Source: Sipunculus nudus (taxonomy: Eukaryota > Annelida > Sipuncula > Golfingiida > Sipunculidae). From it: a stretch of DNA of 64,000 nt. A program made the position numbers and the translations under genes. Of the stretch, positions 25,290-35,600 are shown one piece after another. Position 1 is the stretch's first letter. Every line of letters starts with the position of its first letter. The notes under the pieces were generated by a model that made no database searches, had not been told where the DNA came from, and saw only the letters and a list, made by a program, of their open reading frames with translations. The DNA is taken from contig CM049308.1 of NCBI GenBank assembly GCA_026874595.1, forward strand, positions 14,279,501 to 14,343,500, in the 5' to 3' direction.

Positions 25290-25485
25290 TGGCAGTGTTT
25301 CATGGAATATGCAGTTGCTCGAATAATGTTACGAAGACACATTTTTCAGGGGAAAATTCTGGGCCGATCCGGGATTCGAACCCATGTCGGTTGCGCTCAT
25401 GCCCGGCGTTCCAAGCGCTTCACTAGAAAAGCAAGCTTAACTAGCGAGACAGTTCGGTCCGCTTTTATGTCACCCCGTAACACAC
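25290..25485 (-). mobile_element. tRNA-derived SINE unit, copy 1, inside the fold-back element
   Basis: On the minus strand a perfect B box GGTTCGAATCC (25382-25372) is preceded at tRNA-like distance by an A-box-like stretch in CTAGTTAAGCTTGC. Upstream lies GCGGACCGAACTGTCTCG and downstream CGGATCGGCCCAG. The 5' words match copy 2 at 25560-25765 closely, so the two are a direct duplication about 275 bp apart. The plus-strand frame here (25158-25523) is an accident of the GC-rich unit. Confidence 0.65.
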
Positions 25486-25559
25486 CCCCTCTTAAGAGCG
25501 TTCTGCTATCAGAACAAGATTGATTATCCCAGGAGTCACACTTTGGTGGGCTTATTCGC

Positions 25560-25765
25560 TGGGCCACAAAGTTTACCGTCACGTCGGACGAGCCCCCATT
25601 TTGTTTCGAAGACAAATTGCTCAGGGGAGAACATTGGGCCGATCCCGGATTCGAACCAATGTTGGTGGCGCACATGTCTGGAGTTCCAACCGCTTCCCTA
25701 GCAAAGCAAGCTCCACTACCGAGACAGTTCGGTCCGCTTTTATGTCAACCCGTAACAATACTTAT
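25560..25765 (-). mobile_element. tRNA-derived SINE unit, copy 2
   Basis: The minus strand reads GCGGACCGAACTGTCTCGG, then GTAGTGGAGC (A-box-like), GCGCCACCAACATTGGTTCG and a perfect B box (25657-25647). It is a duplicate of the copy at 25290-25485 and related to the unit at 3361-3450 on the opposite strand. The cloverleaf is not convincing enough to call a tRNA gene. Confidence 0.65.
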
Positions 25766-26218
25766 TAGACCGTCTGCCTGTCAGTCAGACAGTAAGTCGG
25801 ACAGAGAGACATTTACTCAGACAGATATTTAGATGTACTGCAAGAGAGACAGTCATTGATCATAGAGTCAAAATGAGAAACAGGTGTACCTGTTAGATAG
25901 TGAGCCAGCCTTTCAGAGAGTTTTTCAGTCAAGAAGATGATAGTCAGGTAGACAGATAGTCAGACAAGACAGGAGAACGAATAGACTTACAGACAGTCAT
26001 AAGTTAAAAAAAGGCTGACAGAGGTCCATAAATAAAATAAACTAGACTTGCAAAAGTCCGCTTAAATGCACAGAGGCAGGCAAATAAAGGATAAAGCATA
26101 AACATATAAAGATCGCTGCATTTATAAAATGGCAATTTTAATCAATTATCACAATTGTCATACTATGACAGCATCAGTAATTAATCCTTGTGAGAAATAA
26201 TATTAATCAAATGTAATT

Positions 26219-26640
26219 ATGTCTTCCCTCCAATGGGGGGAGACATATAGTGTTTGGGTATGTCGTCATCGTCTGTGTCATATTTTGTGAACGTGATAAC
26301 TTTTAAACAATTCAACAATTTTTCATGAAATTTTAAATTTATATTGTTTCTACCAAAATCTTGGGGGAGTTAAAAAAACGATGACCTTATCCTTCATTAT
26401 CAAGATCAAATAGTCCGAAATAGCATTTTCGGTGAACCCCATAATTTTTTAAGTGTTGTATATTTTTTTCCTAAAATTTGATACACTTATTGTTTAAATC
26501 AAGTTCCTCAAGGAGCTTGAAACCTGGTGACCTTGACCTGGATCTTCAAGGTCAAATCGGTCAGAATAGAAAGTAATTGTGAACATTATAACTTTTGAAT
26601 CACCAAATATATATGTTCACATGACACCAAATGAGGTGAT
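26219..26640 (+). mobile_element. Left end of a third hairpin-ended dispersed element, truncated
   Basis: The stretch begins with a hairpin whose outer arms are ATGTCT and AGACAT and whose inner part is C-rich against G-rich (26219-26246), directly followed by ATAGT and GTCGTCATCGTCTGTGTC. That is the same order (hairpin, ATAGT, CGTC-rich) seen at 33923 and 39677. Further on are CCTTGACCTGGATCTTCAAGGTCAAA words. No right end was found, so it is probably truncated. It starts exactly where the fold-back element stops. Confidence 0.5.
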
Positions 26641-27429
26641 CACATGCCTTGTGCCTGCCTGCACTGATTGAACACTTGACCTATATCTGGCTGCACTGAA
26701 TGAACTCTTGACTTGTTGCCAAGGCTGAAACAGTTGACAGTTTCTCAACCTGTTTTAAAGATACAGACACAATTCTTAGCCTGCTGGCAAATATGTTTAC
26801 ACATACATATGTTTACACATTTTTTCCAAGCTGACATATTCATAAGACTTTTTATCAAAATATCTAGAATAATAAAAGATAAAGTCCTTTTATTGTTAAA
26901 GGTCCAATAATTTTGTCGAAAAATCATTCAAGTAAACTTGAACAAAGGCCACCTAAGAATAACGTTTGTGCAATGTTATAGAAGTTATGATTGAAACAAC
27001 AGTTTTGTAGAAGAACAATATTGCAGTCCTCAGTTTGCAATAGACAGAATAATGGCCATAAGACCACCTTAAGCTTTTCACGACTCAACCAAAAATCAAC
27101 AAACTCAGTCTATTCTTATATGATTGGAAGAACCATGTCCTAAGATAATTCTTGTGAAAACTTGAACGATTCAACTTGACAGTTTCATCATAATCATATT
27201 TAAGCTGAAAGAGGCTAAAATTATGAGGTTTTTGCCCATAAAAAAAAACAGATCAATGTAGGTGGCGCCACGAAATCTGCACTTTCAAATATGAGTCATG
27301 TGACCAACATTTGCATAATACTTGGTGATGCTAGCTCTAGTCATTTCTGAGATTGCTATGTCAGTATGCTTACTTGGCCAAATGGCTTAGTTCAAATTCG
27401 CGTAACTCTGCTAAAATTCATCAGTCGCA

Positions 27430-27895
27430 AACCATTTGAATAACCTTGAGAGGGCTCGCCTCTGGGATCATTTCTTTTAATAATATATTGAATAATTTGG
27501 CTGGACCGTTTACAAGAAGAAGACTCTTAAAGTTTTTCAGCATTTTCCCTATAAAATCTAAGTAAATGCAGATAGCAAAAACATAAGCTAAATCCACAAC
27601 ATTTGATATGTGATAGATTATTGCGTAAAATCTGGGGATGTTTGCTCCTGAACAATTTGGCTGGACCGTTTCGGAGGAGAAGATTTTAAAAGCTTTTTTT
27701 TTTAGCTTTTTCTCATTGAAATCTAAGAAAATGCAGCCAAAAAATAAGCCAAATCCGATAGAGTTTTTCAGATGGCTAATTTTTTGCATAAAATTTCGTG
27801 GTGCTAGCTACTGTCATTTTCGAGATAGTATGGGTTAAAGTATAGACGACGGACGACGGACGACGCAACACCATCGCATTAGATCACAGGTTTGC
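27430..27895. repeat. Dispersed repeat with a 160-bp internal duplication
   Basis: AATTTGGCTGGACCGTTT occurs at 27494 and 27654, each followed by AGAAGA..TTTTAAA..TTT, AAATCTAAG.AAATGCAG and ATAAGC.AAATCC, so a 160-bp unit is present twice. The block ends near 27850 with GACGACGGACGACGG, a CCGTC-rich edge like those of the hairpin-ended elements but without a clear hairpin. Confidence 0.6.
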
Positions 27896-28864
27896 TAAAA
27901 AAAACTAGTGAATATTTGGTTTATATCAGGTGGCAGCGTACTTATAGGTCATAAGGCGCTGTAAAATATAACGAAAATATCTCTATCCTCATAGAGTCTT
28001 AAAGTCCTCGTTGAAGAATTTAAAGGCACTCTGACGCCAGTAGGCTGGTCGCAGACCCTCTGTTGTGATAGGGTGGAGATAACGATTTGGTAAGACGTAT
28101 CGGCTGTATCCCCATCCCCATGGTGTTCTTTAACTCAAACAATGCAACTCCAGTCGCAAAACACAAATTTTGACGAACTTGGACAGTTCTGGTACTCAAA
28201 TGGATATAAGCATTACCAGTGCAAATCGCCTGTTGTTCCGCCCATGGCTTTTGTATTTTACATAGATGGTAGTTTATCAAACGTAATTTTAATTAGGGAA
28301 CAATAGTAACGTCGCAACCGCTTTAGGGTACCGCTTACCACACATGACTACCCACGCATGATTACCGAACGGAAGTATTTGTATTATATAATTTACATTA
28401 CGTGAGCTTCACCGGTGCAATCACGCCTAATTGACGAGAAAGATGTGAAAGATGATAATGACGTTTCCAATAGTGTAGTTAAATTTATTTTCTTACGTCT
28501 GTCATATATTTATAATCCGGAAAGACATAAAAGCGGAAGGTCGAAGGTAGAACAATACACCGAGTGAAACCTTTATTTAGGGCGTTACGTTTTGTAGGTT
28601 AAAACTTACTGACAGATGCTCAATTTAATCTATACCTCGAGGTATCATTAGCGAGTAATTAATTTGAATAAACCCTGAGTGACGCCTACGAAGCGAGACT
28701 TGTAGAAATAGTGTATGATTATAACGAACACTGGTTATTTGAACTTTATCAGGTAAAAAAAAAGGTAAGATTATCAGACAACACGCACGTGCGTCAATTT
28801 TAACCAGCCACACAACACATAAAGCATCTAAGGCAGTACCCGTACTAGCAAATAATCATTATCG
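27896..28864. other. Intergenic stretch, nothing recognised
   Basis: No gene, RNA or clear repeat was seen on either strand. The minus-strand frames at 28020-28280 and 28625-28813 show no domain. Confidence 0.4.
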
Positions 28865-29166
28865 TAAATCGGTTTATTCTGTCCACACTAGACAACTTAC
28901 CTGCATCGATTGGGCCAACTGGAGTTCGCTTGAAAGGTGGTTCGATTTACTTTTGCCGGTTTACAGTAAACTGATTCCTCGTGTGTACAAGCAAATCCGT
29001 TTCTAGTCTGAACGAGGCCAGTTTTTTACCATTTGACCATTTTTGCAACAGAGTAAATCGGATTAACAGATAATTGCGGACAGCAGACACTCATTTTAAT
29101 TAATGAATAAACTTATTTAGGCTTTTGTAAAGCGAACTACAGTGGACACTTTAGTAAACCGATTTA
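28865..29166. mobile_element. 302-bp MITE with TAAATCGGTTTA ends
   Basis: The left tip TAAATCGGTTTA and right tip TAAACCGATTTA are inverted copies. They are followed inward by GTCCAC..CTAG on the left and CTA..GTGGACAC on the right. Several AAATCGG/CCGATTTA words recur inside. There is no coding capacity and no certain target duplication. Confidence 0.65.
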
Positions 29167-30550
29167 TTATAATCCGATGAAGATGCGAAGCAAGTGCGGA
29201 TACACCATCTATGCTCTCATTTGATCAAATACAATGAGCGAAATATCCCGATGTCTCAGATATGTCCCCGATGTTTCCAATTTTTTACGTCATCGGGGTA
29301 ACCGAGTGACATCCGGATGACATATCTGCTTAACCACGGCTATTTATGAAACATATACCTTTTATGTATACTAGAAAATGGGTAATCTGTTTGGTCCCCG
29401 TGCCAGAGGACGGCACATTTGACATCTCGATCTTTTGCATGACGTAATGAGGAGGACTAGGTTAACCCTGAAGTAGCCATGACGAATAGAGTATAGATAA
29501 ACGTGTTAAAACCCGACAGAATATGTGTCCTCGTAAAATATTCCCCACATTCAATATAATTATCTTAAAATTGCCAAATATGTCGTTTCCTTTGCTTCTT
29601 GTAATTCAGACGTTCAGAGCGTTTGCCATTTTAGTGGTCAGCTGTGTTATTCTTCAGTGCCACGAGTTAACTGTATGCAGATTATAAAGAAACACTTTGG
29701 ACCTTTTTTTGTAGATTACTTAATGGTCGATGTGTCTGTACATTTCAACTCTTTATCTGACCTTGAACTTTCCGGTATCTTATTTAGCAAACCCATGGAC
29801 ATTAATCCTCATGTAGAATTTATATACTGGCTTAGATAATTGACTTATCAATATTTCTTCTTTCATTACTGAAGCACTTGCATAACTATATGGCCCTTAA
29901 ATAGGACAATTATCCATATGGTTCAATCTAAGCTCTGACGTCTCTTGGCTCTTAGGTATACGGTACACCTTTTTGTATTCTGTTTTGGTATCAAATTATT
30001 GTTGTACTTTGATATATTTACAGTTCGAAGAGGAGAATGATACGTATATTATTATAACATAAATTGAAGAATAATGGACCAGGTGAGTTTATAAATCAAT
30101 TCAGTGCATTTTTCAATAATTTTATTAATATGAAAATATGATAAATATATGCATATATATCATACAGTGCAGCTGCTCTTGTAGATCTCTATGACAGGAT
30201 ATGCAACAATGTCCTATCTTTTTTAAAGATAGCACGTTTAGAAAGTGTCTGGTTTTTAATGATAACATATAATGCTATCCCTCCTTAAAAATTAAAACAA
30301 TAGAGCTCGTTGGAATGATATTTCATGTAAGAGCCATTTAATCGCACTAGAATGAACACATTGTTTGACTGATCTCTGGATAAAGCTAGGTATCTATCCT
30401 GGTTAGTGGAAAATAGCAAAAGTATTGGCTTGTGATGATATTATGTAATTACAGACTTGCTGCTATATAACCTCTGCTTGGAACTGGGTATATTTTAAAA
30501 TATTCTTGACTTGTCCCATTCAAAATTAAGAAGAAAGTATATATAATTAT
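29167..30550. other. Intergenic stretch, nothing recognised
   Basis: AT-rich sequence without a supported gene. The 60-codon plus-strand frame at 29657-29839 has no known motif. Confidence 0.4.
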
Positions 30551-31005
30551 CAGTTTGGTTTCAGAGGAGAACATGGTTGGATCTACCTTAGCTCTGATAA
30601 AATTATGAAGGCATTCGATACAGATGATCTTATTCTTGAAGTAATTTAGATTTCAGTGAAGCATTTGACGTAGTAAATCTAGACATTTCATTGGGAAAAA
30701 AATGTATGAATATGGTGCGAGGAAGATGGCAACATATGATCTGTAAGTGATCTGTGTTCTCTTATGCAATATGTTTTATTTACTATCATATATATTTTTT
30801 TCTCCTTATAATACCATTCATATTGGATTTCGACAGGGTTATTTTTAGTCGATCAATTGTATTTCCATTGTATATGGATGATATGATGGAATACTTTTCC
30901 CTATTTTTTGCAGATGACAGTAACGTGTCTGTACGTGCCAAAACACAACAGTTTGAGACAGTTCAAAGTATCGTGGGACCCTGGAATTATATTCAACGAT
31001 TGTGA
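30551..31005 (+). pseudogene. Decayed LINE reverse transcriptase core
   Basis: Broken pieces of a non-LTR reverse transcriptase follow each other in the right order but in different frames. They are QFGFRGEHG then STLALIKL near 30551-30605, LDFSEAFDVVNLDI near 30645-30690, GFRQG near 30828-30842, and PLYMDDM..FFADDSNVSVRAKT near 30866-30950. The last includes the catalytic-site block (F/Y-A-D-D, here FADD). Stops, frameshifts and a large internal loss show it is long dead. The family is of the CR1/jockey type. It is not contiguous with the LINE tail at 17631-18360 and lies on the opposite strand. Confidence 0.75.
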
Positions 31006-31389
31006 CATTTTCATCAAACGTTCGTAACACACTTGGTAGAACACTAGTCATGATCAATAAACAGAAGATATATCAAGACTCTAGATGAAACCACAGCTGA
31101 GAAACTATTAATAGAAAGTAGTCTTGATCATTGAACATACGAGGTTTTCATTTCACTACGCGATAGCACAGCTAAGAAACTGATACAATTGCTGTCATTT
31201 GACTGTCTCAAACATGATTGAAAATATGTGGAAAAATACAGAGGACGCCAGTAGTATTTAGCAACTGATATTATTACCAATATAAGCACACGTTGTTCTA
31301 GATATTAGATAAAGCCACGGGTAATAATTTAATAAATTGACACCATTTCGGGAATTTATTATTTATAATTTAGATACTTGAGCTTTTGT

Positions 31390-31640
31390 ATCAAATCTAA
31401 CTACCAAGAATGTTTTTTCTGTGGTTCACAAACACACTCCATAATTCGGAGACTATATAGGTCACAGTGACCTGATTTCATGTTTCCATGGAGATTTTTC
31501 AAGTATATCCCTGAAAGGAAGATAAAAGTTTTTAGATCCAACGGTTATATACGATTTGTGCACTGTTAACGGACGGCCAGACGAACTGACTGAAGACTGA
31601 AAGCATGATCACCATAGCTCTTGCAGATGACTTGCAGGAA
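31390..31640 (-). mobile_element. Fragment of hairpin-ended element, 337-bp-unit family
   Basis: On the minus strand it ends with a damaged hairpin (GCAAGTCATCTGCAAGAGCT) followed by ATGGTGATCA and CGTCTGGCCGTCCG, then continues with AAATCGTATATAACCGTTGG and a GGAAACATGAAATCAGGTCACTG stretch. The same order is found in the copies at 46081-46940 and 54215-54469. The hairpin's outer arm is mutated. Confidence 0.45.
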
Positions 31641-32079
31641 TAAGTCATATCTGCATTTTAAATGTTGGTTACTGTTAATTTAATTGACTTTATGTATATT
31701 TTATCTCGTTTGAAAACTGTAAACATTCAAATACTCACAGTCCCAGTCATGTTTATTTATGTATCTTATTACTAGTGAAGCAAATAAGAATATGTTACAC
31801 TCAAGAATTTAAATGAGACTGGAGGTCCAATTCTGAGGAGCCCTGCCATCCCAACTTGGTTACACAGACTGTGTCCACCATGTTTACTGTTAATGAAGTT
31901 AACAACAAGCCAGATGTATTATAATTTTATCATTATATTTGTTCTGTGGAAACACTTTATTTTTCTCTCTTTAATAATTCGAAATAGAAATTCCGTATAG
32001 TTCGTAAAAGTAATAAATCATGCTTGTCCTTTCCTCATAGTAATCCTTGCGGTCATACTAACAGCTAGGCTTGTAATTA

Positions 32080-32205
32080 TGATATTGTTTTATATTATAT
32101 TAAATTATATTATATTATTTAATATTATATTATTATATTATTTTTATTATTATTATTATTTTATTATTATATTTCATTATATTATTATATTATATTATAT
32201 TATTT
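32080..32205. repeat. TATTA/TTA low-complexity run
   Basis: About 125 bp of nearly pure A and T in TATTA, ATTATT and TTATTA words, some 450 bp upstream of the ISCA2 start codon. It may mark an open or nucleosome-poor upstream region, but that is not shown. Confidence 0.85.
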
Positions 32206-32648
32206 TAAAGTTTATATCAAGTTATATTAAAGTGATATCACAGAATATTTTGTGATTGTACATAAATATTTGTAAGTCTGTTCAAAAGGCTGAGATGATG
32301 TGGTCCTCCGCCTATGACGAAAGTGACATCTACACGGGGATTTGGGTACCATTTCTTTCTTGGTCAGATTAAGTCCGGCCCATCAGGTATTGAATGTTAC
32401 ACACATTATTGTCCAAAGAATCAGCGGCGATAAGAGACAAAAACGTTCGGTCATTTTTCTTCATAACCTAACAATGCTTATGATATGTAAAACATTGGTC
32501 CATTTACCCAATTTAACCTTATTAAAAGAAAATTAATCAAAGATATGAAGATCCCGCAACTAATTTTTCCGTAAATAAAATTATATAACCAATGCCCGAA
32601 TTATATTATCGATAAACAGGAACGTAAGCGACCAGCAAAACAGAAAAG

Positions 32649-35600
32649 ATGGCTGCCTCCTTGAGCAGACGGTTCATGTCACTCACGTTACAAAACAGTC
32701 ATAAATGGAGGTACGTGTTTGACATTTCAGCTAAATTTCAATAATAATAACATCGTAGTATTTGGGTGTAAATAATGATATGATTTGATAGCTGAACTGC
32801 TCTTAACCAGTGTGTTTACAGCATGCGAATTCCCTTTCACCTTGCCATTGCTTGACACCCCCCCCCCCTACAGCTTAACTGTCACATTCCAGAGTGATCG
32901 GTGTATATATTGTTATGAGGAATGAGAGTAAGATTTTTTTTTTAATGAAAAATCACTTTGAATTCTTGTGAAAGAAATTATCATATAATGTGTTTTATGG
33001 TACATGTGTATTTTAGAGATTTTTTTTAGGCAAGCCTTATTTCCACTCCCCCTTTACTTTTGTTAAATTAGGCCAAAAAATTAAAGGTTTGGTTCTCAGA
33101 CATGGCCTGTGTCAATTTTAAACCCCCGCATCAAAAATTTTTATTATGATTTTCAATAAAAACTTACCAATTTTGAGCTCCAGCCACCCTGACATTTCTT
33201 TTAAGTAGATAAAATCAAACAATTTTGATCAACTTTTTTTGGCCTACTTGGTAGAATTTTGCTCCAGCATTCCTGCTCCATCGATCTCTTATGACATTAA
33301 GACTTTAATGTAGCCATATATCCATTGCCAGAAAACACATAGCAGCCCTGCTAGGAGCACCCAGAGCCAATGTTGTTACATTTCATTTTGAGGCCCACTC
33401 ACCTGTGTGCCATAGGCCACAGGCTCAGACAGACTGGCCTGAATGTGGGACCATTTGTACTTGAACGACATATTGTAACATAAGATGTAATCTAAATAAG
33501 GAACTCGGGTGTTAGCCAAATTCATAAAGGGAATATCTCAGAAGAAGGAATTAATTTGCATTTGTTTGGAAACAACACCTTAAATGCAACAACTGTTAAG
33601 CCAAGAGGACATGTAGACCCAAGTCTGAAAATATACCAAAACTTATTTTACTCAGTATTAGGTAATAAGAATTGCCCCTTCATTCTGAGCTCAAAGGCAT
33701 CATTAACAATGCATTATATCAGATAACAGTGACTCATTTGTCGGACTGTGTCAGCATGGTGTTTCCATCCCCATAGAACGTACCTGACTATACAGTATTT
33801 GTACAGAAAGAAAAACAGATCACTGAAATGTTTGACATCTTGATATTGATTATCAAAGTGGGCCAAGGTGTGCAACTGTGTTTTTAATGTTTTAAATTTA
33901 ATCTTATCTGTTATATCTTTTTATGCCCCCGCCACAAAGTGGCCGGGGCATATAGTTTTACCCATGTCCGTCATTCCGTCCTTCCGTCATTCCGAAATGA
34001 AACAGTTGTACGGACTTTTTTTCGCAATGCCTGCAGATATTGGCCTGATTTTTGGTGTGTGGGCAGATATAGACCAATTACAGATCGAGTTCGCGTTTCA
34101 TCCCCGTTGACCAACTTTTGACCGTTTTTCGGCTCCTAAACTTAGAAAATTTCATGAAAAATAGAAATAATCATGACAGATACACATGTACGGACTTTTT
34201 TTCGCAATGCCTGCAGATATTGGCCTGATTTTTGGTGTGTGAGCAGATATAGACCAGTTACAGATCGAGTTCGCGTTTCATCCTGGTTGACCTACTTTTG
34301 ACCGTTTTACGGCTCCTAAACTTAGAAAATTTCATGAAAAATAGAAATATTCATGACAGATACACATGTACGGACTTTTTTTTCGCAGTGCCTGCAGATA
34401 TTGGCCTGATTTTTGGTGTGTGAGCAGATATAGACCAGTTACAGATCGAGTTTGCGTTTCGTCCTGGTTGACCTACTTTTGACCGTTTTATGGCTCCTAA
34501 ACTTAGAAAATTTCATGAAAAATAGAAATATTCATGACAGATACACATGTACGGACTTGTTTTCGCAATGCCTGCAGATATTGGCCTGATTTTTGGTGTG
34601 TTGGCAGATATAGACCAGTTACAGATCGAGTTCGCATTTCGTCCCGGTTGACCTACTTTTGACCGTTTTACGGCTCCTGAACATAGAAAATTTCATGAAA
34701 AATATGAAATTTCATGACAAATACACATGTACGTTTTTTTTTTCTCAGTGCCTGCAGATATTGGCCTGATTTTTGGTGTGTAGACAGATATAGACCAGTT
34801 ACAGATCGAGTTCGCGTTTCGTCCTGGTTGACCTACTTTTGACCGTTTAACGGCTCCTAAACTTAGAAATTTTCATGAAAAATAGAAATATTCATGACAG
34901 ATACACATGTACGGACTTTTTTTCGCAATGCCTGCAGATATTGGCCTAATTTTTGGTGTGTGGGCAGATATAGACCAGTTACAGATCGAGTTCGCGTTTT
35001 GTCCCGGTTGACTTACTTTTGACCGTTTTACGGCTCCTGAACATAGAAAATTTCATGAAAAATATGAAATTTCATGACAAATACACATGTACAGACGTTT
35101 TTTCGCAATGCCTGCAGATATTGGCCTGAATTTTGGTGTGTCGGCAGATATTGACCAGTTACAGATGGAGTTCACGTTTTGTCCCAGTTGACCTATTTTT
35201 GACCGTTTGACAGTGCTCTAACATAGAAAATTTCATAAAAAAGGTGCACATGTATGGACTTTTTTTTCGCAGAGCCTGCAGATATGGGCCTGATTTTTGG
35301 TGTGTAGGCAGATAATGACCAGTTACAGATCGAGTTCTTGTTTTGTCTCAGTTGACCTACTTTTGACCATTTGACTGCTCCTGAACATAGAAAGTTTCAT
35401 GAAAAATATAAATTTTCATAACAAATGCATATGTACTGACTTTTTTTCCTCAATGCCTGCAGATACCACCCTGATTTTTTTTGTGTGGGCAGATAATGAC
35501 AGTTACAGATCGAGTTTGCGTTTCATCCTGGTTGACCTACTTTTGATTGTTTTACGGATCCTAAACATAGAAAATTTCATGAAAGACAGAAATTTTTATG

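Larger units (their letters stand above)
24197..26220. mobile_element. 2-kb fold-back element with arms of about 375 bp
   Basis: The outer 375 bp at each side (about 24197-24565 and 25845-26220) are inverted copies. Shared words in mirrored order include ATTACAT..GATTAATATTA, GTCATAGTATRA, GCAGCGATCTT, GCCTGCCTC, TATGGACCTCTGTCAG, ACTTATGACTGTCTGTAAGTC and GGTACACCTGTTTCTCATTT. Inside lie many imperfect CAGTCAGACTGTCTGACT-like short repeats in both orientations and, off-centre, two tRNA-like units. No transposase frame was found. The structure fits a fold-back (FB-like) transposon or a very large MITE. Edges are accurate to perhaps 10 bp and no target-site duplication is certain. Confidence 0.75.

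Noticed and set aside
25158..25832. Arginine-rich plus-strand frames such as IRTHVGCAHARRSKRF
   Set aside because: They are read through the antisense of two tRNA-like SINE units and repeat with the units, so they are not a protein family.
30551..31005. Functional reverse transcriptase
   Set aside because: Motifs are spread over several frames with stops and a missing middle part; it is a relic.
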